Positions 1-9,400 are shown, counted from the first letter of the stretch. The stretch is DNA of 64,000 nucleotides from Streptomyces sp. DH-12 (GCF_002899455.1 NZ_PPFB01000001.1:310001-374000); one strand, 5' to 3'. Translations and numbers: made by a program. The notes: generated by a model not told the origin, from the sequence alone.

Positions 1-2
1 CC

Positions 3-152
3 GCCGGCACACTGACCGCCGGCCTGTTGACGGAACACCTCTCCATCTCCCTCGCCCTGTTGGTCGCGGCCCTCCCGCTACCGGCCGCCCTCGCGGCCGC
101 CCCCGCCCTACGCCGCCCCCGCACCTCACACCCACCCGACGCAACCCCGTGA
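3..152 (+). CDS. C-terminal end of a membrane protein, probably an MFS transporter
   Basis: The window opens inside a gene. The frame beginning at base 3 encodes about 49 residues, largely hydrophobic and alanine/leucine rich, with a last membrane-like segment followed by a short Arg/Pro-rich tail. This is the usual look of the last helix and cytoplasmic tail of an MFS permease, but the visible part is too short to name a substrate. The IS5 element begins 25 bp after the stop, so it did not cut this gene. Confidence 0.5.
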   Translation, partial: AGTLTAGLLTEHLSISLALLVAALPLPAALAAAPALRRPRTSHPPDATP

Positions 153-176
153 AGATCAGCGTCCTCGAACGCCAGC

Positions 177-1033
177 TAAGACGTCGTCTTATTTGGGGTG
201 TTGGGTAGTCCGCATCACGTGGTGATGGTCGAGCGTATGGTGCCGGACGAGTTGTGGGAGCTGTTCCAGCGAGTGGTGCCCCCTGCTCCATCACGGCCGC
301 AGGGTGGTGGTCGGTGCCGGTACGGGGATCGTGAGGTGCTGGCCGCGATCGTTTTCGTGGCCACGACGGGCTGCACATGGCGGCAGTTGCCGCCGGTCTT
401 CGGCCCGTCGGGACCGACTGCGCACCGGCGCTTCACTGAGTGGTCCGCCGCCCGGGTCCGGGCGAAGCTGCACCGGCTCGTCCTCGATGAACCGGGCTCG
501 CGCGGGGAGCTGGACTGGTCGCGGTGCGCGATCGGTTCGGTGAGCATGCGGGCCGTGAAAGGGGGGACCTGACGGGTCCGGATCCTGTGGACCGGGGCAA
601 GGAAGGCTCGAAGATCCGCTTGATCGCCGAGCGGACCGGTCTGCCCCTCTCGATCGGGATCTCCGGCGCCAATCCTCACGACAGCCAGGCACTCGAGCCG
701 CTCGTGCGGGGCATCCCGCCGATCCGCTCCCGCCGCGGACCCCGTCGACGCCGCCCCGCCGAACTCCACGGCGACAAGGGCTACGACTACGGCCACCTGC
801 GGCGATGGCTCCGCAAGCGAGGCATCCGGCACCGCATCGCCCGCAAGGGCATCGAGTCGTCCACCCGGCTGGGCCGGCACCGCTGGACGATCGAGCGCAC
901 CATGTCCTGGCTGGCCGGCTGCCGCCGCCTGCACCACCGCTACGAACGCAAGGCCGAGCACTTCCTCGCCTTCACCGCCATCGCCTGCAGCCTCATCTGC
1001 TACCGCGGACTCACCAAATGAGACGACGTCTTA
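177..1033 (+). mobile_element. IS5-family insertion sequence with matched 20-bp ends
   Basis: The ends are a near-perfect inverted repeat: the left 20 bp (177-196) match the reverse complement of 1014-1033 except for one base. A TA flanks each outer end if the element is read as 179-1031, consistent with short TA-type target duplications known in parts of the IS5 family. It carries one transposase in two overlapping frames. Both ends and the whole transposase are present, so it may still be active. Confidence 0.85.
225..1021 (+). CDS. IS5-family DDE transposase made by -1 frameshift
   Basis: The first frame runs 225-572 (ATG at 225, MVERMVPDELW) and carries the N-terminal DUF4096-like helix region. 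The second frame, one base back, runs through 1021 and holds the catalytic half with DRGKEGSKI, HDSQ and the DKGYD motif, then RRWTIERT-type residues near the end. The frames overlap at a slippery AAA GGG GGG run at 558-566, which is how many IS5 members make the fused product. Equivalent runs occur in the IS5 copies near 15.4 and 17.5 kb, supporting programmed slippage rather than decay. Confidence 0.85.
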
Positions 1034-1314
1034 ACCTCGCCGCGGCCTCCATCATGCTCTCGGCCCCGGCCGACCAGGCGGCGCGATCCCCCGTGGAGAA
1101 CAAATGAACCTGCGCAGCACTGCGAGCGGGGGCCGTACAGGCGTCTCGCGTGGCGAGACCCCGACGCGTGGCTGCCCCGGGCTCGTGGCGCGGTGATCCG
1201 GATCGCGATCTCCATGAACGCCTCCAACCGGGCCACCGGTCATGAGCAAGTACCCCGCCCACGCGAGCCCGGTGGATTTCGGGAAGTGATCCGGGCACGG
1301 CCGGGGAAGTCCGT

Positions 1315-2226
1315 TCAGAACATGCGGTCGCGCCGGATGTGGTGTGGGATCAGGTCGAGGAAGGCATGCAGCGCCCGCGTCGGCGGACGCGTCGCGGAGG
1401 CGACCACGCTGAGCGTCCAGGCCAGTCGGGCGTCCGCGAGGGGGACGGTACAAACGGCGTCCCCGGCCGCCGCGGCGAAGTCCGAGGGCAACAGCGCCAC
1501 GCCCAAGCCGTGCGCCACGTAGTCCACGATCGTGGTGATGTCCGAGACCTCGATGAGGACCCGCCGGGACAGCTCCTCCTTCGTAAACGCGTCGTCCGCG
1601 ACCTGGCGTTGCCCGAAACCGGCGGGCATGTCGACGAAGGATTCCCCGGCGATGTCTCTGAGCCGCACACGCTTCCGGCAGGCCAGTGGGTGATCGGCGG
1701 GGACCAGCAGCTGGACCTCGTACCTCTTGATGGCCCTCGATCTGAGGTGATCGTCCTTGATATCGGCTCCTACGAAGGCCACGTCGATGTGGCTCTCCTT
1801 GATCCGCTCGATCAGCCCGGAGGTTCCCCGCTGGGAGGTCTCGGTACGCAACCGGACCTCGGGATGACGGCGGTGGAATTCACCGGCCAGCGCGGGTATG
1901 TCGATGACCGTCAGCCCGCTGAGGACGCCAACGGTGAGGCTGCCGCGCAGCCCCGTGGAGAGTGGCTCCACTGCCGCCCGGGCCCGGTCGAGTGCCTCGA
2001 TCGCGGTCCGCGCCTCGGGGAGGAACGCCGAGCCGGCCTCCGTCAGTCTGACCGACCGCGTGGAGCGGAGGAGCAGTTCGGTCCGGAGCTCGTGCTCCAA
2101 GGCCTTGATGCCGGCCGAGAGCGTGGACTGAGTGACGTGCAGCCGCTCGGCCGCCCGCGTGAAGTTCAGCTCCTCGGCGACGGTGATGAAGTACTCCAGC
2201 CGCTTCTGGTCCACGCCCATCCTCAT
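1315..2226 (-). CDS. LysR-family transcriptional regulator
   Basis: About 303 residues, normal for the family. An N-terminal winged helix-turn-helix (KRLEYFITVAEELNFTRAA, residues about 6-65) precedes a periplasmic-binding-like effector domain with the usual VGVLSG and DVAFVG segments. The start is taken at the ATG at 2226; another lies two codons later. It is divergent from the SDR gene at 2340 with about 110 bp between them, the classic LysR arrangement, so it probably controls the SDR, transporter and amidohydrolase genes to its right. The inducer is unknown. Confidence 0.88.
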   Translation of the reverse strand: MRMGVDQKRLEYFITVAEELNFTRAAERLHVTQSTLSAGIKALEHELRTELLLRSTRSVRLTEAGSAFLPEARTAIEALDRARAAVEPLSTGLRGSLTVGVLSGLTVIDIPALAGEFHRRHPEVRLRTETSQRGTSGLIERIKESHIDVAFVGADIKDDHLRSRAIKRYEVQLLVPADHPLACRKRVRLRDIAGESFVDMPAGFGQRQVADDAFTKEELSRRVLIEVSDITTIVDYVAHGLGVALLPSDFAAAAGDAVCTVPLADARLAWTLSVVASATRPPTRALHAFLDLIPHHIRRDRMF

Positions 2227-2339
2227 TAATCGGTATGTCCGATCGAGAATTCGAAAACATTCGTTGGACACGATAGCTGGGCAGGGCGACTGTTGTCGTG
2301 CGGGGCAACGCCCGGACCAGGAAGCGTCAGCGAAAGAGG

Positions 2340-3224
2340 ATGACCGTGCGCGTACTGCTCACCGGCGGCACCGGCTACATCGGAGCCGCGGTGCTCGATC
2401 GGCTCGTCTCCGGCGGCCACCAGGTCACTGCCCTGGTCCGCTTAGCCGAGAAGGCCGAGCTGGTGCGGGCCAAGGGCGCCGAGCCTGCGGTTGCCGACCT
2501 GGCAGACGGCCACGCCCTGGAGGAACTCGCGACTGCGAGCGACGGCGTGATCCACCTGGCGTCGCCAGGCGACGAGACCAGCGCGACCGTCGACGGGGTC
2601 GCCGTCACCAGCTTCCTGCACGCGCTGCGGAACACGGACCGGCCGTTCGTGCACACCACCGGCGTCTGGCTGCACGGCAGCGGTTCGGCGATCACCGAGT
2701 CGTCCGGAGTGAACGCCCTGCGGCTGACCGCCTGGCGGGTGCCGCTCGACAAGCTCGTGCGCGACGCGCAGAGCGTCCGGACCTCGGTCATCGCACCGGC
2801 AGTGGTGTACGGCCACGGCGGCGGTCTGCTGAACCTCGTCGCCGCCGGTCCTCGAACCACCGGAAACACCCCGGCGCTCACCATGATCGGTTCCGGTGAC
2901 CAACACTGGAGCACCGTGCACGTGGACGACCTGGCCGAGCTTTACGTGCTCGCGCTGGAGAAGGCCCCGGCCGGTTCGTACTTCATCGGCGCCAGCGGTA
3001 CGAACCCGACCGTACGGGAGATCACCGAAGCGGTGAGCCGCTCCGTCGGCCTGGCCGGACGCGTCGAGCCCGAACCCGTCGTGCAGACGCTCGACCGGCT
3101 CGGCCTGCTCGGCGAGGCCCTTCTCCTCGACCAGCAGGCTTCGGGCGACACGGCCCGGCGTGTCCTGGGTTGGACCCCCACGGGACCGTCGGTCCTCGAC
3201 GACATCGCGCGTACTGGCTTCTGA
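2340..3224 (+). CDS. NAD(P)-dependent extended SDR / epimerase-like protein
   Basis: 294 residues. The N-terminal glycine-rich nucleotide motif TGGTGYIG (residues about 8-15) and the later YGHGGG and STVHVDDLAELY segments are those of atypical extended SDR proteins (NAD-dependent epimerase/dehydratase or NmrA-like). The classic YxxxK is not obvious, so it may be a reductase of the atypical type or a redox-sensing protein. The ATG at 2340 has AAAGAGG just upstream. It is the first gene of a plus-strand group with the DMT transporter and amidohydrolase, facing the LysR gene. Confidence 0.8.
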   Translation: MTVRVLLTGGTGYIGAAVLDRLVSGGHQVTALVRLAEKAELVRAKGAEPAVADLADGHALEELATASDGVIHLASPGDETSATVDGVAVTSFLHALRNTDRPFVHTTGVWLHGSGSAITESSGVNALRLTAWRVPLDKLVRDAQSVRTSVIAPAVVYGHGGGLLNLVAAGPRTTGNTPALTMIGSGDQHWSTVHVDDLAELYVLALEKAPAGSYFIGASGTNPTVREITEAVSRSVGLAGRVEPEPVVQTLDRLGLLGEALLLDQQASGDTARRVLGWTPTGPSVLDDIARTGF

Positions 3225-3330
3225 GAAAGGCCCGCGCCCCGGGCCCCGCCGCAGGCGGGACCCGACCGGCCATCGGCGGCCGGGCCGACCGGGCCCTGCC
3301 CGGCCGCAACCCTTCTTGAGGAACTTCGAC

Positions 3331-4371
3331 ATGAGTACTTCCACCGCTCCAACCGGATCAGGTCGTCGCCGCCCTGCTGGGCCCGGTCCCCAGTCGGCGG
3401 AACAGTCCCGCCCATCCGTGCCTCGCGGCGGCTCGCTGGCCGTCACGGCAGCCATCGCAGCCGGCATGGTGGTGCCGGTACAGGCCCGTCTGAACGGCGA
3501 GCTGAGTCATCGCCTCGACGACGGCATCGCCGCGGCGGCGATCAGTTTCTCGGGCGGACTCGTCCTGTTGTCCCTCCTCGCGCTCTTCTCCTCCGGGCTG
3601 CGCGGCGCGCTGCGCAGCCTGGCCGGCGCTTCACGGGATGGGCGGCTCCCCCGCCGGTACCTGCTGGCCGGTGTGCTCGGCGGCACGTTCGCCCTGGCCC
3701 AGTCCACCGCCGCGCTGGTCACTGGAGTCGCCGTGTTCACCGTGTCGGCCATCGCCGGTCAGACCTTCGGCGGTCTGATCGTGGACAGCCGGGGTATCGG
3801 CGGCGGCCTGCGGCAGCGCCCGGGCGCCGCCCGGCTCACGGGAGCGGCCGTCATCCTGGTGGCCGCAGCCGTGTCCGCCCTGCCCCGTTTCGCCGACACC
3901 CTCGCGCCGGGCACGATCATCCTGTCGGCCCTCGCCGCCCTCGCCGCCGGCTTCCTCCTCGGTGTGCAGCAGGCACTCAACGGAGCGACGACGGCCGCGT
4001 CGGGCTCGCCGATCGCAGCGACCTGGCTCAACTTCCTTGTCGGTGCGGTGTTCCTCGCCGCGGCCTGGGGGGTGAAAACACTCGTGCAGGGGACCGCGGG
4101 GGACCCGCTGCCCACCAGCTTGTGGGTCTACCTCGGTGGTCTGTGCGGCGTGGTGTTCATCGGCGCCTCGGCATTCCTGGTGCGCCGGATCGGTGTCCTG
4201 CTGCTGGGCATGGCCTCTATCGCGGGGCAGCTCGCCAGTTCGATCGCCCTGGACTTCCTGGTCCCTTCGGGCGGTCGGTCCCCCTCCGCCCTCACCGTCC
4301 TCGGTGCGTTCCTCACGTTTGGCGCCGTCTGGATTGCCTCCCGACGCCCTCGTGACACCACCGCGAAGTGA
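3331..4371 (+). CDS. DMT-family membrane transporter (YdcZ/DUF606-like)
   Basis: 346 residues with about ten hydrophobic segments. The sequence is two repeats of a five-helix unit, each starting with a short motif around a conserved small-residue/Asn pair (VPVQARLNGEL near residue 50 and LLGVQQALNGA near residue 215). That duplicated pattern is typical of fused YdcZ (DUF606) proteins of the drug/metabolite transporter superfamily. The start at 3331 follows TTGAGGAAC. It lies about 100 bp after the SDR and about 100 bp before the amidohydrolase, suggesting transport of that enzyme's substrate or product (inference). Confidence 0.8.
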   Translation: MSTSTAPTGSGRRRPAGPGPQSAEQSRPSVPRGGSLAVTAAIAAGMVVPVQARLNGELSHRLDDGIAAAAISFSGGLVLLSLLALFSSGLRGALRSLAGASRDGRLPRRYLLAGVLGGTFALAQSTAALVTGVAVFTVSAIAGQTFGGLIVDSRGIGGGLRQRPGAARLTGAAVILVAAAVSALPRFADTLAPGTIILSALAALAAGFLLGVQQALNGATTAASGSPIAATWLNFLVGAVFLAAAWGVKTLVQGTAGDPLPTSLWVYLGGLCGVVFIGASAFLVRRIGVLLLGMASIAGQLASSIALDFLVPSGGRSPSALTVLGAFLTFGAVWIASRRPRDTTAK

Positions 4372-4469
4372 TCCACGTCCGCGCCCGGACCGGACGCGGA
4401 CCCGACCCACCACCCCTCTCTCGTTGGAGAAGCAACACAGTGCCGCCCACGGCACGAAAGGAACCACAG

Positions 4470-5840
4470 GTGTCCCAGAACCAGCCGCAGAACAACGAAC
4501 GCATCCTGATCAAGGGCGCATACCTGATGACGCAGGACGACAAGCTCGGCAACTTCGTGGGCGATGTCCTCATCGCCCACGGCAGGATCCTCAAGGTCGG
4601 CCGGGACCTGTCCGACGACCGGGCCAGGGTCATCGACGGCACAGGGAACGCCGTGCTGCCCGGTTTCATTGATACCCACCGCCACAACTGGCAGGGAGCG
4701 CTGCGCAATCTCGGCCCTGCCTGGACCTACCAGGAGTACCGCAGCCAGGTGCAAATCGGCCTCGGACAGTACTTCGACCCCCGGGACGTACACATCGGCA
4801 ACCTGGCGGCGGACCTGATGTCCCTCGACTCCGGGGTGACGACCGTTCGGGACGAATCGCACATCAGCAACAGCCCCGAGCACTCGGACGCGGCGATCGC
4901 CGCGCACTGGGAGTCGGGCATCCGTGCCGTCTTCGACCACGGCTGGCCGTCGACGGAGGCCGAACAATGGCAGTTCGGCAGCGACCGCACCCACCCCGAC
5001 GACATTCGGCGCATCCGCAACGAGGTGCTCTCCGACGACTCGGCGCGGGTAACCCTCAACGCAATGCTCCGCGGACCGGAGTTGTCCACCCCCGATGTGT
5101 CCGAGCATGACATCCGGCTCGCCCGTGAACTGGGCCTGCGCATCAGCATGCACGTGGGCCTCGGCGAGTGGGGGGCGGAGCAGCAGGCCGTACGGCAACT
5201 GGAGGAGGCCGGGCTGCTCGCCTCCGACATGACGTTCGTCCACCTGTGCACGTCGACCGACGAGGAGCTGAGAATGCTGGCCGCACGCGGCGCCACCGCG
5301 TCCGTGGCCGGCGCCCTCGAGGTCTTCATGCCGGGCCTGGGCCAGCCGGCCACCAACCGGCTGCTGGCCGCCGGTGTCCGCCCGAGCCTCAGCGTGGACA
5401 CCGAGACGATCGTAAGCGGTGACATGTTCGGCGTCATGCGGGCGACCCTCGCCTACCAGCAGCTGATCCTCGCCGGTGCGGCCGGGCCCATGGACCGTGT
5501 TCCCGGCCTACCCACGTTCAACGCCGCCGACCTGCTGTCCTTCGCGACCATCGAGGGCGCACGGGCCGCGGGGATCGACGACCGCACCGGCAGCCTGACC
5601 CCGGGCAAGGAGGCAGACCTGATCATGATCCGCCTCGATCACGCCAACATGCTGCCCGCCACGGACGTCGCGGCCACGATCGTCGCGGGCGGCCACGCCG
5701 GCAATGTCGACCTGGTCGTAGTGGCCGGTGCCATCCTCAAGGAGAACGGTGTACTGAAGGGAGGCGACGCCGTCTTCGACGAGGCCGCGGCCTCCCGTGA
5801 CCGGCTCTTCCACGCCGCCGGTCTGCCGCTCCCGGTCTGA
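4470..5840 (+). CDS. Metal-dependent amidohydrolase (TRZ/ATZ-like)
   Basis: 456 residues, usual for cytosolic amidohydrolases of the chlorohydrolase/SAH-deaminase group. Visible metal and active-site features are THRHNW (about residue 71), HVGLGEWG, FVHLCTS and SVDTET, and the C-terminal GSLTPGKEADLIMI sheet closing the barrel. The GTG start at 4470 sits behind GAAAGGAACC; the open frame reaches further upstream, but that part has no family similarity. It probably hydrolyses or deaminates an imported compound. The substrate cannot be told from sequence. Confidence 0.85.
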   Translation: MSQNQPQNNERILIKGAYLMTQDDKLGNFVGDVLIAHGRILKVGRDLSDDRARVIDGTGNAVLPGFIDTHRHNWQGALRNLGPAWTYQEYRSQVQIGLGQYFDPRDVHIGNLAADLMSLDSGVTTVRDESHISNSPEHSDAAIAAHWESGIRAVFDHGWPSTEAEQWQFGSDRTHPDDIRRIRNEVLSDDSARVTLNAMLRGPELSTPDVSEHDIRLARELGLRISMHVGLGEWGAEQQAVRQLEEAGLLASDMTFVHLCTSTDEELRMLAARGATASVAGALEVFMPGLGQPATNRLLAAGVRPSLSVDTETIVSGDMFGVMRATLAYQQLILAGAAGPMDRVPGLPTFNAADLLSFATIEGARAAGIDDRTGSLTPGKEADLIMIRLDHANMLPATDVAATIVAGGHAGNVDLVVVAGAILKENGVLKGGDAVFDEAAASRDRLFHAAGLPLPV

Positions 5841-6206
5841 GCCGACCACCAGGCAGGCACGGGGCCGACGCGAACGACGACCCGGCCGACAGATGCACGT
5901 CGCCGTGGCGCACCGGAAGCCGCTTCGACACGCAACCGGCGTCCCCGTAGCAGCAGAGCTGCGCACTCGCGCCACCGCCCTGATGCGCGCTCTGGGCCGC
6001 CGTCGCGGTAAATGCCGGATTTACTGCGGCAGACCACCCTATGGCGATCTTCGCGACCTGCGGCGGACTCTCCGACCGCCGCAGGCGAGGTGTCCGCATT
6101 TACTGCGACAGGACCGGAGGGGCGGGACGGACGTGGCGATCGAACCGGTGACCGAACTCGGGAGCGGGGGTGTGCTGCGTGTGCCGCGCGCCCGGGTGGT
6201 GCCCTG
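5841..6206. other. Intergenic stretch, no gene seen
   Basis: About 370 bp between the amidohydrolase stop and the integrase remnant. Open frames here lack any recognisable domain. Two copies of a TTTACTGCG-containing segment near 6018 and 6098 are the only repetition noticed; they may be the old recombination side of the integrase fragment. Confidence 0.4.
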
Positions 6207-6452
6207 TCCGCCCCGCCCGCGTCGTACACCGCGGCGGTCGAGCGATACCTCACCCGCGCCGGGATCGCGAAGTCCTCCGCGCGGATCTACCGGGTCTCGC
6301 TGACGACGTGGGGATGGATGCTCGCCGGGGAACCGGCGCTGCCGGAGGCTCTGGCCGAGCTGGCGGCGGCACGGGTGGACGAGATGGACGCCGACACCGT
6401 CAACCGGGAACTGTCCATCGCCCGCAAGGCGATCGGATGGTGGCAGCGCCAG
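6207..6452 (+). pseudogene. N-terminal fragment of a tyrosine-recombinase-like integrase
   Basis: The frame reads YTAAVERYLTRAGIAKSSAR, then a stretch ending VNRELSIARKAIGWW, the style of the N-terminal core-binding domain of Streptomyces phage-type integrases. No catalytic Arg/His/Tyr domain follows; the similarity ends near 6452 and an unrelated sequence is joined in another frame. A different integrase C-terminal scrap lies at 43.7-43.9 kb. Confidence 0.55.
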
Positions 6453-6622
6453 TCGAGACCTACGGAAAGGTTCCCGCCAAGAGCATCGTGTACGGCGACT
6501 ACGGGATTCTGAAGGAAAATGTCTACGGGTACAAGTACCACCGCGGCAGCGCCTGCCAGAAGTCCAACAAGCAGTACATGACCGTCTGGGCTCCCTACCG
6601 CGAAGGCTGGCGCGTCAGCTAG
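6453..6622 (+). pseudogene. C-terminal scrap of an unknown, possibly secreted protein
   Basis: After the integrase break the frame reads VETYGKVPAKSIVYGDYG and ends WAPYREGWRVS. It is rich in Tyr, Lys and Gly and less arginine-biased than the shadow frames, so it looks like real protein sequence, but there is no start and no family is recognised. It is likely the tail of a deleted gene. Confidence 0.4.
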
Positions 6623-6683
6623 CCCCCGCGCCCGGCCCTGGCACCAGGGCCGGGCACCCCGCCTTCACTCCCGGGAGACCCCG

Positions 6684-7136
6684 TTGCGTCGCACCACACT
6701 CACCGCTGCCGCCTTGGCCACGCTGCTCCTCGCCGCAGGCTGCTCCGACGGACCTGAGGCGAAGCATCCGAGCCCCACCGCTCCGACCGCTTCCGCCGAC
6801 AAGCCCACACGAGCACCCGCCACGCAGCCACCCAGCCTCGACCTGCCCGAGAACGCGCGGACCCTGGTAGCCGAGACCACCGGCGACAAGAACCAGGAAC
6901 TGCCCGAATTCACCCCGCAGGAAGGCGCCTACACCCTCTACGCGACGTGCGAGGGCAAAGGCAAGGTCTCGATCGTGGACCGGGACAGCAGCAACCCCCA
7001 CCCGGTCACATGCAACGGGGTCCACACCGTGGGCGTCGTCTACGAGGACAAAAAGCCCCAGCACCTCACCGTCCAGGTGACCGGCGGAACCTCTGTCTGG
7101 AGAATCGCGGTGGTTTCCGGGAACCACCAGCCCTGA
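6684..7136 (+). CDS. Secreted lipoprotein of unknown function
   Basis: 150 residues from a TTG start at 6684 behind GGGAGA. A short signal sequence with the lipobox LAAGC (Cys about residue 20) predicts lipid anchoring outside the membrane. A low-complexity Thr/Pro/Ala linker (residues about 26-52) leads to a C-terminal domain with ATCEGKGKVSIV and VVYEDKKPQHLTVQV, probably a small beta fold. No family name is clear. It stands alone, just before the IS3 element. Confidence 0.75.
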   Translation: MRRTTLTAAALATLLLAAGCSDGPEAKHPSPTAPTASADKPTRAPATQPPSLDLPENARTLVAETTGDKNQELPEFTPQEGAYTLYATCEGKGKVSIVDRDSSNPHPVTCNGVHTVGVVYEDKKPQHLTVQVTGGTSVWRIAVVSGNHQP

Positions 7137-7256
7137 CACAGCCCTCGCCCGGGGCCCACATCCCCGTCTCCGGCCAGACGCCAGGCCCCGGCCCACACGA
7201 CACCAAAGCTGTGACACGGCAGCTGAAGTTTCCCCGTGATCTTGGACACTCGTTCG

Positions 7257-8144
7257 TTATGCCGCGAGGGTGTGTTGATGCCGCTGCCTGGTCTCGGCCG
7301 GGGTGAGGTAGCCGAAGATCTTGTGCTTGCGTAGGCGGCGGCGGTTGTAGAAGGTCTCGATGAAGGTGAAGACCTCGGCGCGGGCGGTGGCCCGGTCGGG
7401 CCAGGTCCGGGTGCCGATCTCCTCCTTGAGCAGGGCCCAGAAGCTCTCCGCCGCGGCGTTGTCGAAACATGATCCGGTGCGTCCGCAGCTCTGTCGCAGC
7501 CCCAACTCCTTTATCCGATCCCTGAATTGCGCCGATGTGTACTCGCTGCCGCGATCGCTGTGGATCACGCATCCGGGCTCCAGACCGCCTCGGCCGTAGG
7601 CCATGTCGAGGGCGGCGACGACGAGCTCGGCGCGATGGTGATCGGCCATGGCATAGCCGACGACCTCCCGGGTGGCTAGGTCCAGCCAGCAGGCGAGGTA
7701 GAGCCAGCCCTCAGCCGTCGGGAGATAGGTGATGTCGCCGACCAGCTTGATCCCGGGACGCTCGGCGTGGAAGTCGCGGCCGATCAGGTCCGGGGCCGGC
7801 CTCGCCTTCACGTCCGGCCGGGTCAGCGAGCGGTGCTTGCGGCGGGTGACGCCGCGGATGTCGCGCTCGCGCATGACGCGGGCGGTGCGCTTGCGGTTCA
7901 CCCGGTGCCCCAGACGTCGCAGCTCGGCGTGGATGCGCGGGACGCCGTAGGTGCGACGTGAGGCGATGTGGAGCACGGTGATCTCGTGGGCGAGCGCGTC
8001 GTCGGCCGCCCGGCGGGCCTGCCGAGCGGCCTCGCCCTCGCGCCAGGCGTAGTAGGAGGAGCGGGCCACGCGCAGCACCCGGCACAACATCACGATCGGG
8101 TAGTTCGCCTTCTCCGCATGGATCAACCGGTACAACATGGTCAC
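7257..8144 (-). CDS. IS3 transposase OrfB (integrase catalytic domain)
   Basis: 295 residues. An HTH_21 region (RRTYGVPRIHAELR) precedes an rve integrase core with the three acidic residues visible in GDITYLP, HSDRGSEYTS and the late NAAAESFWALLKEE. The C-terminal ...YNRRRLRKHKIFGYLTP is the standard IS3 ending. The start overlaps the orfA stop by 4 bp, allowing translational coupling or -1 frameshifting to make the full transposase. No disabling change seen. Confidence 0.9.
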   Translation of the reverse strand: MTMLYRLIHAEKANYPIVMLCRVLRVARSSYYAWREGEAARQARRAADDALAHEITVLHIASRRTYGVPRIHAELRRLGHRVNRKRTARVMRERDIRGVTRRKHRSLTRPDVKARPAPDLIGRDFHAERPGIKLVGDITYLPTAEGWLYLACWLDLATREVVGYAMADHHRAELVVAALDMAYGRGGLEPGCVIHSDRGSEYTSAQFRDRIKELGLRQSCGRTGSCFDNAAAESFWALLKEEIGTRTWPDRATARAEVFTFIETFYNRRRLRKHKIFGYLTPAETRQRHQHTLAA

Positions 8145-8440
8145 CGGTCGCTCTCCTTCGCGAAGAAGGCCGTCGCTTTTTTCAGGAGCTCGATCGTCTG
8201 CTGCTGTTCGCGGTTCTCTCTGCGCAGCCGGCGCAGTTCCTCACGCTCCGCGCTGGTCAGCTCGCCCGGGGCGCCCTCGCCCTGGTCGGCCTTGGCCCGG
8301 CGATACCAGCCGCGCAGGGACTCGGAGCTGATGCCGAGTTCCCGGGCGACGGCGGTGACCGTCTTGCCCGAGGAGTCGACGAGCGCGATCGCGTCCCGCT
8401 TGAACTCCTCGGTGTACCGCTTCGTGTACTTGCTTCCCAC
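8141..8440 (-). CDS. IS3 transposase OrfA (helix-turn-helix)
   Basis: 99 residues: a helix-turn-helix near the N-terminus (EEFKRDAIALVDSSGKTVTA, then ARELGISSESLRGWY) followed by a leucine-zipper-like coiled coil (LRRLRRENREQQQTIELLKK). This is the DNA-binding and dimerising half of the IS3 transposase. Intact. Confidence 0.9.
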   Translation of the reverse strand: MGSKYTKRYTEEFKRDAIALVDSSGKTVTAVARELGISSESLRGWYRRAKADQGEGAPGELTSAEREELRRLRRENREQQQTIELLKKATAFFAKESDR

Positions 8441-8507
8441 CTGGTGCTACTTCCTCTGGAACCTCACGTCCCAGTCTCCAGGTGTCCACGATCAAGGGGA
8501 AGCTTCA

Positions 8508-8845
8508 GTCCATTGCCTTCCCCGCATCCCGCTCCCGTCGGCCAGGGCGTCTATGATCCGCTGGTAGTCCGGCGCGAGGACCGTCGGGGCGAGCCCTTCC
8601 TGCCAGTGCGGCACCACCGAACCGGGCACCGCCGTCCTGGCCTGGGCCGGCCGTTCGTCGGCCGACACGGCGGGCGGCGCATCCCGGCCACCGCCGGACC
8701 CCGCCAGAACCTCGCCGACCGTCTCACGGGCGATGACGAACCGTTCCCACACAGCCTCGGCCTCCCGCAGCTCGGCCTGGAGAGCCTCAACCCGCTGCCG
8801 AGCCGCACGTTCACGCTCCTCCAGCAACCCCAACACCGACGGCAT
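8508..8845 (-). pseudogene. Helix-turn-helix/coiled-coil protein truncated by the IS3 element
   Basis: Starts MPSVLGLLEERERAARQ, a coiled coil, then SVVPHWQEGL and LAPDYQRIIDALAD. I recognise this as a common Streptomyces family in which a C-terminal winged helix should follow this point. Here the last codons are supplied by the IS3 end, so the DNA-binding part is lost. Confidence 0.6.
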
Positions 8846-8905
8846 CCCGGCACCTCCACCGAAGAGACGACACAACACCCCGTCCCTGCCGCCGAAACAC
8901 CGCCC

Positions 8906-9355
8906 CTACACCTGACCAGCGGAAACACACCCGCCACTCTCGGAAAGACAACGGCTTCTGAGGATTTTAGCGATGTCGGGGTGGGAGCCATTGTCCGCCC
9001 AGTCCAGCGGGGACCAGCCTGCGCCTTGGTCTTCGCGGAGGTTGGGATCGGCGCCATGCGCCAACAGTTCCCGGACCGTTGTGGTGTGCCCCCAGCAAGC
9101 AGCCGCGCACAGCGGTGTGCCCTCCGAGCCGGGGCCACTGCTTTCAGTGTCAGGGGAAGCCCCGGCCTCCATGAGCAAGTGGGCCACTTCGGCCTCTCCC
9201 TGCACCGATGCCAGGTACAGAGGAGTGGTGCCGTCAGTGTTCCTTCTCTCCGGACTTGCTCCACTGCGCAGCAAGGTCTTCGCGCTTTTGACGTCACCTG
9301 ACAGGATTGCCCCGAAAAGGCGGTGGGAGAGCTTCTTCTGCTGTCGCTGCTTCAC
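8906..9355 (-). CDS. Ankyrin-repeat protein
   Basis: 149 residues. About four ankyrin units are visible from residue 8: LFGAILSGDVKSAKTLLRSG, then TPLYLASVQGEAEVAHLLME, TPLCAAACWGHTTTVRELL and SPLDWADNGSHPDIAKIL. No signal peptide or catalytic domain. Such small ankyrin proteins often act as binding partners or immunity-like proteins for a neighbour, but the neighbours here are insertion sequences, so no partner is evident. Confidence 0.85.
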   Translation of the reverse strand: MKQRQQKKLSHRLFGAILSGDVKSAKTLLRSGASPERRNTDGTTPLYLASVQGEAEVAHLLMEAGASPDTESSGPGSEGTPLCAAACWGHTTTVRELLAHGADPNLREDQGAGWSPLDWADNGSHPDIAKILRSRCLSESGGCVSAGQV

Positions 9356-9400
9356 AGCTGGTGAGGCTAGCGATCATGGGTACGCCAGAGCCACTCATAT

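Larger units (their letters stand above)
7224..8507 (-). mobile_element. IS3-family insertion sequence, apparently complete
   Basis: Ends 7224-7249 and 8482-8507 form an imperfect 26-bp inverted repeat beginning TGAAG. Inside are orfA and orfB overlapping by 4 bp, the IS3 layout that yields an OrfAB fusion. The right end has cut a helix-turn-helix gene (8508-8845), so this copy inserted into a gene. No clear 3-bp target duplication was found. A diverged relative sits at 30.3-31.6 kb. Confidence 0.88.

Noticed and set aside
1339..2229. Plus-strand 296-residue open frame
   Set aside because: Antisense to the LysR gene and without recognisable motifs.
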